Part shown: positions 39,001-47,249 of the stretch, one piece after another
Layout of the letters: every line of letters starts with the position of its first letter
Position numbering within the stretch: the first letter of the stretch is position 1
Source: Sipunculus nudus
Lineage: Eukaryota > Annelida > Sipuncula > Golfingiida > Sipunculidae
DNA: 64,000 nt
Direction: 5' to 3'
Assembly (NCBI GenBank): GCA_026874595.1
Contig: CM049309.1
Span: forward strand, 68,304,926 to 68,368,925
Translations under genes and position numbers: made by a program
Notes under the pieces: generated by a model
What the model saw: the letters and a program-made list of their open reading frames with translations, nothing else
Told to the model about the DNA's origin: nothing
Databases searched by the model: none

Positions 39001-41473
39001 CCGGCGAACTCCTCCAAACAGAATTTTATAAATTAGGAATTATGATCGGTCACATGTGAACTGCTGTGCCTTCATTTTTGGTTGACCTCTGACCTTTCCT
39101 CTCTGCCCAGCGTCCATTTGTGTGTCTGTTTCCACACATAAACCCACATATCTTGAAAACCGTTTAAGGCTAAAGATTTTGCACAAATGTAGCCCTTGGA
39201 AAGCTTTATAACATACACTAAAATGGTGGCGCCACGTGCAACCATCTTTGCACAGCGTCCATCTGTTCATCTGCCTTGGGATAAAAACACTCAGATCTCT
39301 GCATTGGTTGGACTTATCCACCTGAAATTTGGCATGTGCATACATCCTGGACAGCTTTCTTGATTTTATGACAGGTGGCGCCACCTACATTCACATTTAA
39401 GCTGTAGACATCCAAGCTCATATCTTGGGAACCGTTTGACCAGTTGGCCCAAAATTTTGCATGTGTATAGATCTCCCATAGCTCTTTATCATTTGCAAAA
39501 CTGGTGGTGCCACCTGCAACCATTTTTGCACAGCGTCCATCTGTTCATCTGCCTTTCGATAAAATCACTCATATCTCGGCAGTGGTTTGACTAATCCACC
39601 TGATATTTTGCATTTTTATACATCCTTGACAGCTTTTTTGTTTTATGACAGGTGGTGTCACCTACATTCAAATTTATGCTGCAGTCATCCAAGCTCATAT
39701 CTCAGGAACCATTTGACCGATTTGGAAAAATTTTTGCATGTTTATAGATCTCACATAGCTCTTAATCATATATAAAATTGGTGGCGCCACTTGCCACCAT
39801 TTTTGCACAGCGTCCGTCTGTTAGTCTGCCGTGGGCTAAAATCACTCATATCTCAGTAGTGGTTTGACTTATCTGCCTAAAATTTTGCATGTTTATACAT
39901 CTGGGACTGCTTTCTGGATTTTGTGGTAGGTGGCGCAACCTACATACACATTTTGGCTGCAGACATCTAGGCTATTATGTAATGCACCTCACTCTATTTT
40001 CCCTTGCCACTCAATCCATGCCTCACTTCACCTTTCCCACCCTGATTTTGTTGGCTACCCATATTCTAGTTTTTGTGTTGTGTGCCCCCATGCCAGATAT
40101 GCAGCAGTGATGTTTGTTTAATTGTTTCTTGTTCTAAGTGTTTAGTACTTGCATTGTTCATATACTTGTTACACATGTTCTTGAAGAATAATGGTCCAGC
40201 ATTGAAGCATTATACCTGGTGTAATCTCATTGCACAGGTTCGCATTAGGCCTGTAGGCCTTGTTTTTCTTATTGCATCATTAAACAGTTTCAGGCCACAA
40301 GTTTCATTTATTACGCAGTACAAATGCTATTTATACCTTATTTATTTAATGATTTAATGGTTATTATTATACTTTGGCCTTTGTCCATTATTCTGTAATT
40401 AATAGGGTTTCATTTATCAGGGCCATTTCCTCTTAGCTTATCAAATGCTAATACCTATGAAAAACAAAAAGAAATAAGTATATTTGGCATTTGCCAAAAT
40501 TATCCAATTTCAGCTGAGTGACGTAACCCATGGGTCCCTTGTTTAAATTGCATTGGTTCAGTGTCATTGCTTGCTTCCAAAGTTGTTGCCTTCAAATTTT
40601 TGATGAAATTTTGCATATCTGCAAAAGATGTAGGATGTAAGATGTAAGATGTGTTGTTAAGTTTTCAAAAATATCCATGCAAAAGTAAATTAAAAACTGA
40701 AAAAGTAAACATTGATAGAGTAACAGAGACATGAACTGATTGGAAAGGTAACTGATTATTACAAGAGCGTTTGACAAATGTTTGTAAGATATACACAAGG
40801 TGCATTTGCCAGACATTAGCATATTTTTTCTTTTTTGCAGGTGTATCAAGCAAATAACCAGCAGTTTTTGTGTCAGGACAAATACCATGGACGCAAGTTG
40901 ACAGTGGATGGTGTTGTGAAAACTTTGTACCAATTTTTACACAATGGACATGAGTTTCGCTGTGAACTCTTAGATCCTATAATGGACCGGTTGCAACAGT
41001 TGCACGATATCATATCCAGACATCATACATTCCGATTTTACTCCAGCTCCTTGCTTATTATGTATGAAGGGGCGCCAGATGGCAGCACCATACCAACAGA
41101 CTGCTTATCCAACGGAGTACACAAACTTGCCCCTATGGTGGTGGACCACGTGTCAAATAGCTGTGACTCAAATAGAAACGGCCATGTCTCAACTCACTCA
41201 GGAACAGTAAACACTGCAGGTTTAAAACCCAGAGCGGACAGTGCCCCCTGCCAGCCGCGGGATAGAACCTCGGTGATTTCTATGCACCCAAGCCACACCA
41301 AACGTAAACGCCTGCCTGTTGATGTTCGCATGATAGACTTTGCACACAGTACCCATCAGGGTTTCAGCGAAGATAAAACAGTTCATGTGGGGCCAGACAG
41401 GGGGTATTTGTTTGGCTTACAGCACTTGATCAGGCTTCTCAAGGAGCTTAAAACAAGGCACTGCCATGAGTAG
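14793..41473 (+). CDS. IP6K: Inositol hexakisphosphate kinase, five coding exons, 447 aa, complete
   Basis: IP6K phosphorylates inositol hexakisphosphate to the pyrophosphate 5-InsP7, a regulator of phosphate, energy and vesicle processes in cytosol and nucleus. The coding sequence is 14840-15014, 17851-18034, 18646-18821, 30415-30590 and 40841-41473, all with GT/AG borders and matching phases (1, 2, 1, 0). It totals 1344 nt including the TAG stop. The family signature PxxxDxKxG is residues 193-201 (PCVLDLKMG), directly followed by TRQHGDDAS, which is typical of IP6K rather than IPMK or IP3K. The SSLL motif is near residues 306-309. The metal-binding IDFAH motif is residues 402-406 and is followed by [14 protein letters not shown]. 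The length fits animal IP6Ks (roughly 400-440 aa). The extra length sits in a charged, serine-rich segment (exons 2-3) and in a loop between SSLL and IDFAH. The ATG at 14840 is chosen because an in-frame TGA lies at 14810. Any non-coding first exon upstream is not identified. Confidence 0.5.
15619..17654 (+). mobile_element. Helitron-like repeat, copy 2, chimeric and carrying a nested MITE
   Basis: It begins ATTGTATTCGCCAAAAC and ends GTATTCTAGTT. It is interrupted at 15656-15921 by a MITE. Degenerate GGTGGCGCCACC subunits run from about 16200 to 16900. The last 700 bp (16935-17650) is a different module with higher GC, homologous in opposite orientation to 4480-5000. It ends 197 bp before IP6K exon 2. 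Confidence 0.5.
15656..15921. mobile_element. 266-bp MITE nested inside a Helitron-like repeat
   Basis: The ends CAGGGCTGAGCATTAA and TTAATGTTGAGCCCTG are inverted repeats with two mismatches. Flanks CTACG (15651-15655) and CTATG (15922-15926) look like a 5-bp duplication with one change. Subterminal ACTTGCCC/GGGCAAGT words are also inverted. It splits the start of the repeat copy at 15619-17654, in IP6K intron 1. Confidence 0.5.
17660..17790. repeat. Interspersed repeat shared with 42690-42840
   Basis: Both loci contain GTGAATGCTTT, AGGTTCACTCA/AGTTCACTCA, GGTGGTCTTA-type and CAGACAGGTT-type words in the same order and orientation. One lies 60 bp before IP6K exon 2, the other in the putative 3' UTR. 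Confidence 0.5.
17851..18034 (+). CDS. IP6K: IP6K coding exon 2
   Basis: Acceptor TATCTTCAG is at 17842-17850 and donor GTAAGT at 18035. The exon enters in phase 1 and leaves in phase 2. The first part ([20 protein letters not shown]) matches the conserved beta-strand segment after the YKG of exon 1. The second part is a low-complexity charged region rich in K, S, E and D, probably a disordered linker, where family members differ most. Confidence 0.5.
18646..18821 (+). CDS. IP6K: IP6K coding exon 3
   Basis: Acceptor TTTCAG is at 18640-18645 and donor GTAAGT at 18822. The exon enters in phase 2 and leaves in phase 1. It encodes a basic, serine-rich segment and then [18 protein letters not shown], which corresponds to the conserved NPW helix of IP6Ks. 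The following intron is 11.6 kb long and carries the LTR retrotransposon and other repeats. Confidence 0.5.
19027..20062 (+). mobile_element. Helitron-like repeat, copy 3
   Basis: It starts ATTGTATCCGCCAAAACG and ends CATATTCTAGTT, with four to five GGTGGCGCCACC-type subunits between. A near-terminal TTTCGGCGGAAAC is inverted relative to the start, as in copy 1. It lies in IP6K intron 3. Confidence 0.5.
20063..20950 (+). repeat. CTGT-rich minisatellite, about 5 copies of a roughly 150-190-bp unit
   Basis: Units share GTCTGTCTGTCC, GGTTTTCGTTTCTGTGC, AACTTTCCTAAATATTATC, ATTCAAATTTTGGTCA and TGATTGCTCTCATGC. An open frame through part of it is a by-product of the repeat and not a gene. Confidence 0.5.
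20951..22132. other. IP6K intron 3, unannotated part
   Basis: Nothing recognised. Short ORFs at 21234-21419 and 21692-21943 lack splice or domain support. Confidence 0.5.
22138..23269 (-). repeat. 3' LTR of the Gmr1-like retrotransposon (1132 bp)
   Basis: Nearly identical to the copy at 27766-28885. It carries a 12-bp tandem duplication of the GTCGTCACAATC type around 22945-22965, which accounts for the whole length difference. Two base differences are visible (near 22789 and 23025). Confidence 0.5.
23272..23285 (-). promoter_or_regulatory. Candidate polypurine tract
   Basis: Reading leftward, AAAAGGAGGGGG lies immediately before the 3' LTR. This is the expected site of plus-strand priming. 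Confidence 0.5.
23490..24065 (-). CDS. Retrotransposon RT thumb remnant and RNase H, about 191 aa
   Basis: The open frame begins after an upstream stop. The first ATG-like start shown is a TTG, so no true initiator is evident. It begins [20 protein letters not shown], the connection just after the reverse-transcriptase thumb, then RNase H with Asp74 (KCDASDVG), Glu115 (TIEKESLAI), Asp140 (QTDHKPL) and Asp183 (GPDFLSRL). The polymerase fingers and palm are absent, since integrase ends only 22 bp away. Confidence 0.5.
   Translation of the reverse strand: MRAFLGLTGYYRKFVPNYAEIAVPLTDLTRKGQPNKLDWKPVHENAYCSLKAKLSDPPILKLPDFSKRFYLKCDASDVGIGCILMQRHEGIMHPVAYASRKLLPRERNYSTIEKESLAIVWSVQKFEMYLACRPFTIQTDHKPLKCISKSKCANKRVMRWALVLQEFRFDIEAVSGKLNHGPDFLSRLPEC
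24088..25131 (-). CDS. Retrotransposon integrase core, 347 aa, frame-separated from its N-terminus
   Basis: The segment starts inside the H2C2 finger with its Cys pair (SCPIC, residues 11-15). The rve catalytic core has Asp45 (ISMDLVGPI), Asp105 (VLTDMGTQF) and Glu141 (GMVERFNG), so the DDE triad is intact. The C-terminus carries a GPY module (GPYTIVNRV, then [11 protein letters not shown]). The annotated ATG may not be a true start; normally this would be part of the upstream polyprotein. Confidence 0.5.
   Translation of the reverse strand: MYNDIAEFCKSCPICQKTIPKGKVPGATLGQMPLIDEPWRRISMDLVGPIHPASERGHRYILTVMDYATRYPEAVALKNIDTVSVADALVDIYARLGVPSEVLTDMGTQFTSDLMREVSRVLSVRQLTTTPYHPMCNGMVERFNGTLKLMLKRMCEERPRDWDRYLSAVLFAYREAPLESTGFSPFELLYGRIVRGPMRILRDLWTKRDTSVETKTTYQYVLDLQDKLSDTCALAREALNKSANRHRLLYDRGKCTRRFEAGDEVLLLLPTERNKLMVQWKGPYTIVNRVGDLDYRIKIGDKVKTFHVNMLKRYNARNEPQHILAAVAKGAPDSIHDPDGVDGETEH
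25137..27044 (-). CDS. Retrotransposon Gag-protease polyprotein running into the integrase zinc finger, 635 aa
   Basis: Residues about 30-75 form a highly charged Arg/Glu coiled coil. Residues about 92-262 are the capsid-like region. Its second half (YRHKFRTC, then [20 protein letters not shown]) resembles a SCAN domain. A CCHC zinc knuckle is at 306-319 ([14 protein letters not shown]). An aspartic protease core with DSG is at 415-417 and a DLALGN motif near 477-482. From about 545 the protein continues into the N-terminal half of the integrase H2C2 finger (His 613 and 620). It stops at residue 635, where a frameshift separates it from the rest of integrase. The start codon has a purine at -3. 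Confidence 0.5.
   Translation of the reverse strand: METLESLVRCGQALGLKDQALQDYVEARRRADEEREERARQREIEKEQRELERELEREQREIEREREARAHELEVLRLKSDSGVKEEKSRDVFPKIQLPPFDEAHDQLDAFLERFERLAVCQGYDRENWALHLSPLLRGKALGTYTQLSVSEAMDYDKLKIALLKRYQMTEEGYRHKFRTCRPERGETPSQFAVRLSGYLDHWIGMAGVGGDYDGVVNLLMCEQFVNCCSRDLSMFLKERRCRDFDSMVDLAESYTEAHGVHSLTAGPRYGNNVPRPAQPVSQPREKREVERSPGGTFKPSGGIRCYLCNELGHKARECKTSARSRPRSSPQVGRAAGDQQRYRTNFSPPYNPKQKPETMSMAVVEAETETVGAVKPEVESPSQSLGFAAQTEGGISLPVCEGLVNGKSARVLRDSGCSSAGIRESYVEPNQFTGHQVECRLFDGSVRQFPTARINVDCAYFVGTIEAMVVGDAVCDLALGNVGGARGPYDPDPTWKSERSSGIVCDGVESQKEVSSAVETRSAAREKQIPTRSLNVASPVADVSPAEFLKAQEEDGSLAPYWRLAREARNDSPFRIEDGYLVRVVSDKRGDQDGSRVVVPQTLRYDVMRMGHEAVMAGHQGIDKTHDRVRTQFF
27045..27765 (-). 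other. 5' leader of the LTR retrotransposon
   Basis: This non-coding stretch between the 5' LTR and gag includes an imperfect GGAC/GGAT tetranucleotide array at about 27195-27246. No conserved ORF is seen. Confidence 0.5.
27743..27760 (-). promoter_or_regulatory. Candidate primer-binding site
   Basis: On the - strand, five bases inside the 5' LTR, the sequence TGGCGAGCGCGCCAGGAT begins with the TGG expected to pair with a tRNA CCA end. The matching tRNA is not identified. Confidence 0.5.
27766..28885 (-). repeat. 5' LTR of the Gmr1-like retrotransposon (1120 bp)
   Basis: This copy is upstream of gag in the element's orientation. It differs from the other LTR by two visible substitutions and lacks its 12-bp tandem duplication. 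It begins and ends with the inverted heptamers TGTCACC and GGTGACA. Confidence 0.5.
28891..29414. other. Intronic sequence with a repeated CCTTGATCTTCAAGGTCA word
   Basis: The word occurs at about 28908 and 29057, each an imperfect inverted pair of AGGTCA half-sites. A G11 run is near 29147. No gene is seen. Confidence 0.5.
29422..29687 (+). mobile_element. tRNA-derived SINE with 7-bp duplication ATATCAG
   Basis: The tRNA-like head has an A box (TGGCTCAGGGGTAGAGC, 29428-29444) and a B box (GAATTCGAATC, 29470-29480) followed by an unrelated body. ATATCAG flanks it at 29415-29421 and 29688-29694. The anticodon-stem pairing is poor, so this is not a functional tRNA gene. Confidence 0.5.
30018..30129. 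mobile_element. 112-bp foldback MITE with TA duplication
   Basis: Two arms of about 50 bp, starting GTCCAGAACTGGACT and containing GGGCCTATTTATA, are inverted around a short centre (GTTAACAGGGCAAC). TA flanks both ends (30016-30017 and 30130-30131), as for Tc1/mariner-type MITEs. It lies 285 bp upstream of IP6K exon 4. Confidence 0.5.
30415..30590 (+). CDS. IP6K: IP6K coding exon 4 (catalytic PxxxDxKxG exon)
   Basis: Acceptor TTTTTTACACAG ends at 30414 and donor GTATGA starts at 30591. The exon enters in phase 1 and leaves in phase 0. It encodes [20 protein letters not shown], then [12 protein letters not shown] and a serine/threonine segment ending LGLRICGMQ. The PCVLDLKMG motif (residues 193-201) is the inositol phosphate kinase signature with the substrate-binding Asp and Lys. 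No coding disruption is seen. Confidence 0.5.
31132..32306 (+). mobile_element. Helitron-like repeat of a sister family with terminal hairpin
   Basis: It starts ATTGTATCCCCAGACAAAG. The inverted subterminal repeat TGTCTGGGGATAC lies at 32261-32273, followed by a perfect hairpin GGCACC-TGC-GGTGCC (32277-32291), then nine bases and CTAGTT. A stem-loop 9-12 nt before CTRR is the known Helitron 3' end. The interior has several GAGGTCAAAGGTCA words and a GGTGGCGCCACCT word. It lies in IP6K intron 4. Confidence 0.5.
32307..33379. other. IP6K intron 4, unannotated part
   Basis: AT-rich. A phrase near 32540-32640 (AGCTCAGCGGACTATTAGTC) resembles the start of some interspersed invertebrate repeats, but its limits are unclear. 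Confidence 0.5.
33380..35482. mobile_element. Probable hAT-like non-autonomous transposon, 2.1 kb, in IP6K intron 4
   Basis: The ends are perfect 15-bp inverted repeats, CAGTGTTGCTCCTAG at 33380 and its complement ending at 35482. Flanks share CTCCCC, but poly-C next to the right end blurs the exact duplication. Some subterminal sequence (GGACACgtg-type words) recurs near both ends. No transposase ORF is visible. Confidence 0.5.
35500..38650. other. IP6K intron 4, unannotated part
   Basis: Mostly AT-rich. The 37080-38000 segment has more balanced composition with a TATATAAGAAG word and a downstream AATAAAGAG, reminiscent of a decayed LTR. No matching ends or duplication were found. Confidence 0.5.
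36005..36215. repeat. Short degenerate repeats of GGAGAAATCACAATC type
   Basis: About six roughly 30-bp units alternate AGGAGAAATCACAAT, AATCCCACTGAATATCC and TGGGATCTCC-like words, partly inverted relative to each other. No coding sense is apparent. Confidence 0.5.
38948..40071 (+). mobile_element. Helitron-like repeat, copy 4
   Basis: It starts ATTGTATCCGCCAAAACAG and ends CATATTCTAGTT. The array has subunits such as GGTGGCGCCACCTACATTCA. Immediately upstream, 38650-38946 has related but diverged subunits (GGTGCCACCTACATT) and may be an older truncated copy. It lies in IP6K intron 4. Confidence 0.5.
40841..41473 (+). CDS. IP6K: IP6K coding exon 5 (C-terminal, stop codon)
   Basis: A long pyrimidine tract and TTGCAG acceptor end at 40840. 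The exon enters in phase 0 and runs to TAG at 41471-41473. It contains the helical segment [15 protein letters not shown], the SSLL nucleotide-site motif, a roughly 80-residue variable loop with serine, histidine and basic residues, and the metal-binding RMIDFAHST. The C-terminal part has [20 protein letters not shown]. The loop contains [11 protein letters not shown], a basic patch that could act as a nuclear signal (inference). Confidence 0.5.
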   Translation: MYQANNQQFLCQDKYHGRKLTVDGVVKTLYQFLHNGHEFRCELLDPIMDRLQQLHDIISRHHTFRFYSSSLLIMYEGAPDGSTIPTDCLSNGVHKLAPMVVDHVSNSCDSNRNGHVSTHSGTVNTAGLKPRADSAPCQPRDRTSVISMHPSHTKRKRLPVDVRMIDFAHSTHQGFSEDKTVHVGPDRGYLFGLQHLIRLLKELKTRHCHE

Positions 41474-42357
41474 TCTATATATCCTCATCCATTCTGGATA
41501 ATGCGTATGTTCAAGCCTGTGATTGTTTGTCTGAACAAACATCAGATGACCCAAGCAGGATGAAAACTATAAAGTTTCAGACAGTTGATGTTCAGTTAAC
41601 AAGGATTGAAGTTTCAGTTTCAGGCAATTTATGTCTGGAGAGCACAAAAGGAAAAGTCTGAATTTCAGCATTGCATTTTTAGACAGTTGAGGTTTGAACA
41701 GAACAAAGAAAAGAAGATGTCGGAATTTCAAATCGAAGTTTGAAGTTGTTGATGTCATGATAAAAGAGGCCCTCTCTTTATCCAGGGAAAGATTTACATT
41801 CATGAGACCCTGAGAAAATTATTAATCTTGGGCTATGTGCAGTGGGTAATATAACCTTGCCAGATTTCCCATGTCATATTTGTTTGTGGAGTTACAGGTG
41901 AAGCTTGTCTGTGTGGTGTGTGAAGCCCTCCACATTCATATCAGAGTGGTGCCCTCCATATATTGGCACCGCACAGCTTGGTTATATTGCCTGACAGATA
42001 CCATTCATTTTTTTTTGTGCCATTCACAGATTTAGTGGGACAGTAGTTGGAAATTATGCAGACTGACCATGTATCTTTTCTGCTTTTGCCCACAGCATGG
42101 CATTACTATCCAACCTGTCGGTGCTTATATAAATTCACTTTATGATGGCCTTAATTGGTCTCTGGGTAGTCATTATTTGTTCGGCTTCTGTACAGACAAG
42201 TTGTACACCTATGTTACAGGAATCTTAGCCTGAGTATCCATGAGGACACGAGTTGCAACACTTACCAGTTGACTAGTTTGTTGTTCTCATGTACTGAGCT
42301 GTGTACAGCAAAGTAGTGTGGAGCACCAGTCTGCAAACAAACATCACTGCATGCACA

Positions 42358-42382
42358 TACACACACACACACACACACACAG
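42358..42382. repeat. (AC)n microsatellite
   Basis: A CA dinucleotide tract of about 12 units downstream of IP6K. Confidence 0.5.
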
Positions 42383-42638
42383 TTTTAAGTAGGTTTCAGT
42401 GCTAGTACATAAAAGTATGGCACTAGGAGCTACTGGTTTAAGGGACACTGAAAAAGGGAAATCTTGTTATAACATTTTTTACATAAAATAATGGGATAAG
42501 GAGCAACACGGGTCAGGGACACTGAAAATTTCAGAGTTTGCTGCCTGTAATGAGCTTATGTGTTGCCTTGTAGCTTCCTGTCATCCCTGTCCTACAGTCT
42601 ATCCCGAAAGTGTATAGTGGACTAACAGCATACATGAC

Positions 42639-42644
42639 AATAAA
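42639..42644 (+). terminator. Candidate IP6K polyadenylation signal AATAAA
   Basis: This is the first AATAAA I see after the IP6K stop, about 1.17 kb downstream, and it is followed by G/T-rich sequence. Other AATAAA hexamers occur later (for example near 44251), so the true 3' end is uncertain. Confidence 0.5.
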
Positions 42645-42689
42645 AACCTGTGTAATGAGACTGACCATGGGACTGGTTGTAAGTGGTCT

Positions 42690-42840
42690 CAATTCACAGG
42701 TGTTCTTATTAGAGAGGTCCCTTATAACCAACGTGAATGCTTTCAGGTTCACTCAAGGGGGGTCTTAATAGACAGGGTGTCTTATTAGGCAGGTGGTCTT
42801 ATTCAACAATGGTCGACTCATTCAGACAGGTTCCACTGTA
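42690..42840. repeat. Interspersed repeat shared with 17660-17790
   Basis: The second copy of the short dispersed repeat, immediately after the candidate poly(A) signal of IP6K. Confidence 0.5.
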
Positions 42841-45800
42841 GTTTCAAATCTAGGGAACAGAGTGGAAACAGATGTATAGCAAAACAAGTAGTGTCATTGT
42901 ATATTGTTGAACAGTCAATCAATGTTGGTTTTGTGTATCACTGTGGCAGCTGTAGTGGTGCAGTTTTATTGCCATCATTTGTGAGAGACGAATTGTTGAT
43001 AATCTGCAAATACAGTACCTATAGCACCAAAGAGTTGTATATGTCAAATATAGCGAGCAGCCTGTATAAACCTTACCACTGCCATCTTATTTTTCTAGCC
43101 ATTGACCTGTTGGAGTTGTATTTGTTGTCTTTGGTCACCAGCATTCTGTATGTAAGATAAAGAATATAACAATCTGTTGATGTAATTGTGTTTGGTGAAT
43201 GTTTAATCTAATATGTTTGGGGAGCCTTAAATAATTATGACAGATTACTTTTGTGATTGCCATTCATGAACACATGACAGTGATACAGTGGGTGTGAGAG
43301 TGAGTGGCATTTATATAACAGTTTTGATATTTTTTAATCAGATATGAGAAATCATTAATTTATATCATATTAAAAAATATAAGGATTTTTTTTCAAAGAT
43401 CAAATTATCTTATATTGAAAAAAAAAACTGTTATTGGACCAGAACATTGGGTCCTGTGGCATCAATGTAGGGACTGTGAAATGTGTTGAACACACACCTC
43501 ATGGGCTTGCAAAATATGAACCTCTTTTTGACTTCTATAAAGTTAATTTATCCACTCTGAAAGGGGCACATGTTTTAGAGGCATGCATTATTACACCATC
43601 AGACTGACTTAAGAAATCAGGCTGCATCCAATAGGTACACAACTCGGCTGTGAAAGTTCTGATATTCAGATTTGATAAAAATCTGATATGATGGACTATT
43701 AAAAAAATAAGTGATAAATTACACAGTTTTATAAAGGTCACGAAAAGAAACAGCAAGCTTACTTCCATGATTTGGTTGATTATTTTCTAAAGGTGATAAA
43801 AGATATTTCATCCTGCATTGGGAGATCAAAATAATTGAAAAACCTGTTTACTTGGACTTAAACATTGACTCTGCCTTCAAAGGATGCAGATTTGAAAAAG
43901 GTTCTGTTGGACTTGAACCTTGAGGACTCTGAATTAGACTCCGCTTGCTTGTACTCAGAGCTGGATAGTTTGGAATTCACTGTAACAGTGCTTTCTTGCA
44001 ATCACAATATACTTGCAACCACAATGTACTTTGCTGTCCATGCTGTTTGACAATGACCTTCTGTCATTTTCTAGGCCATGGTACATGACGGTCAAGGATA
44101 CATGATTATTAAAAGCACACCAGCATTATATAATTATATATATGTAAATCAATACCCACAGTTCTCCTTGCTTACTGCCAGAAATGCCTGTTGTCCTTAT
44201 TTTGGTAAGAGCATTAGTTTATCGTGTAAATACAAAATCCTAAGGAAATTTAATAAAGAAACAAGAAATTAATTAAGAAGATGTAATCATTTGACCAGAT
44301 ATAACCAGCTGAACTGCAGCATATGAGATTGTGTGCTCATCAGTTTGTGTATAACAGGAATTTTGTTGTAACATGTACCCATATTGAACAAGCAAATTAA
44401 AAAAAATGTTGAATACATAATTTCAGAAACATATGCTCACAAGCTTCTAGGAGTGTAAGTTTTAATAGTGTCTGAAATATATGTAATACTCCACATTTAT
44501 GTCCTAGCTGTTTATTTGCTGGACATGGTATAAAAAAGTTAAAAAGTATAACCTGTGTCATAATTTACATGAAAGTCGGAGTATTGCATATGCAAAGAAG
44601 AGGTAGGCCACCGGAGGGAAAGAAAAGTTGAAATTATCCTTTACAGTTATCATATTAAGTTTGTAATATTAAAATAAAAATATTTAGGTTCATTGTATTA
44701 AAGTTTCATTTTAACAGAATAAACCAGGGCATAATTCTACACAAAGAATTTAAGAACCTTTTGATAATTTGGTTTATTCCTGGACATGTAGTTATTTCAC
44801 TTCAGAGGTGTAATTAATAGATACCCATAAGGCCCCTCCATGATTCAGCCATTACATTGTATTACATATTCAGTAAGTTATATAAAAGATAACTGAGATA
44901 GGATTATACGAATGTATATGTATTTCAGCTACATCTGTTTGATTAAAATCAGCTGGAAATATATAGTATTTACTGAATAATATATTTAAACATGTTGGAG
45001 GCAAACCCCAGAAACTTGTGTTTATATTTATTAAAAGTTCAGAGTCTGTGTTAATGGCCTAAATGCCATGGTCTTCTTCTCCACACTGTTTAACCTAATT
45101 CATCTGTAGACTAGCATTCAAATTACTGTTTATTTATATTATGCTGAGTAGTCACAAAATAGTGTTTACTCATGTTTGTGCCATGATTTTGTTGGTGATA
45201 TGTTTTAATTTAACTTATATTAATTTACTGCTTACGTTGTCAGTTATTTCATGAAAACTATTTATTTGTTATGCGGAGGAACGTGCTGGAGATTACACAT
45301 TGGTGTATTTAATCAATAATGATCCAGCTGTCAGATCATATATATTTCCAATTAATTTATTGTTTAATTGGTGTATATGTCATAGTGTTTGATACAAGAG
45401 TAGCGTGACTGGCTTGTCTATTGTTAATGAGTTGACATCACAGTGTGGTTTATATATAGAGCGGAGGGGACCAAGTCTGGTTCCTGGCTCCCAACATTCT
45501 CAACTATCAACTGTGTGCAGCAGCAGTGGACCAGTCTTGTTCCCTGCACCTTATTCTCTCATGAAATTATAAATGTTAATGTCTGATGTGTCACACATGC
45601 ACAAAGCATATTTCACAGCCACACTCAAGAACTTGCCCATTCAAGCATACAAACACACACAATCACCAGCATGCAACCCAGCACAGGCTACAGGTAATAT
45701 AAACACACCTGCATATTGTATGTTTTATCACAACTGCCATATATGAGGAATACCATGTCGTATTTAAGAACTGTACAGTTAGTTTGGATGACTGTCGCAC

Positions 45801-46551
45801 TTCCCAGTTGTATGTAAATTAGTTTGGATGACTCGCACTTCTCAGCTGAATGTATGTATGTAAATTAGCTGAATTTTAATCAGGGGGAGTAGCTTTACTG
45901 TTGAAAGTTAAGAAAACATATTTAACATAGATTTTATAACTGTACAGGTACTGTTGGCCAATCAGATGATCTAAATGGTTATAAAACAATTTGTCTGTTT
46001 ATGTGCCAGTGGTTGTTTAAAGCCACGTGGAGATCGGTTGTATGTAGTAAAAATACACTTGATTCGTTATGAGAATCGACATTGTGATAAGCTATACATA
46101 TTATCAGTACCCCTGGTGTTTATAAATCAGGACTATTATATGTTTTAATTATGGAGAATATAACTGTCTGGTTAATTATTGGGCTATTTAATGCCGCCAA
46201 AGGCCTTTATTTGTCAGTATTTTCAGATGCCTTCATATTGTGTATGTATTATCTAAAAGTTGTATCTATGTAAATTGTACATTGTGTACAAAGTGAAACA
46301 TTATCCCACCTTTAAATAAATTTGTCAACTGAATGTTGCTTTGTTATATTGTTTGCTTTAGATGATTGTTTTAAGAATAAGTCATATGCCCACCTACAGC
46401 AATTTATCACAAATGGACAAATATGCTCTCGTTCGCACTTCGATGCAGACCAACTATCAGGTGAATTTACCGAGAAGTTTACACCATTGGTATTATGAGT
46501 TAAATTATAGTTCCCCCCTAGTATAAAACCAAAAATTATAAATGTACAGAA

Positions 46552-46579
46552 CCCCCCCCCCCCCCCCCCCCCTCCCCCC
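46552..46579. repeat. Long poly-C tract (21 C, T, 6 C)
   Basis: A second tract of 14 C lies at about 46752 and a 14-15 G tract at about 47648. Open frames across it are poly-glycine artefacts. Confidence 0.5.
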
Positions 46580-47249
46580 GGTGCATGCTCCTTGGCTGAC
46601 TGCAAGTCAGCTGAGATATCGCGATCGGTCCGTTCCTTAGACGGGAATGTTTTGACACGATCGGACCTACGGACCTGAAACTGGACATACTGTTATAGAT
46701 GTACCGAAGTTCGCCTACCAAAACCGAAACGTGCTTTGGAAAAATTAAAGACCCCCCCCCCCCCCCGCCTCATTTTCCCTTTAAAACTTATCGTTATACG
46801 TCGAGACTGCCAAAAATATCAGAACCACTCATGTGGTTTTGTTTATATTTGGTATTATAGTCCACTGTATATTTACTATGTACAAGCTGAAAACGAGGAT
46901 TATATTGCGCACTTTGTGGAAGATGGAACCAAAACGTAATGGATCTCAGAACTCCCGAAGAGATATTTACTCCGTTAACTGTTGAAGCTAGAAATTTTTC
47001 TTCAAGAATATAACTATACTATTTCAAAAATAAAAGTATTTTTGTAAAGTTAAAAGCTTAAATGTAAAATCACTACCTCATTTTTTCCCATGACCATGGA
47101 ACATTTGCCCCCTGTTAGCACTGTTGGTTTATTTTCCATATGATGGACACCTATTTTTAAGCTTTTACTGTCTGAAATTTGAAAAACTAGCTTTTATTTT
47201 AGTTTTCACAATACCATGAATACCATTGATGAATAACTGTTATTTACAG

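Larger units (their letters stand above)
41474..47249. other. IP6K 3' flank and intergenic space
   Basis: The first part is presumed IP6K 3' UTR. The rest is AT-rich with no supported gene. Confidence 0.5.

Noticed and set aside
43865-44050. Short acidic open frame after IP6K
   Set aside because: 61 codons with no splice context or family features; consistent with chance.
46312-46721. Open frames with glycine runs on the - strand
   Set aside because: The glycine runs come from the poly-C tract; no domain or splice support.
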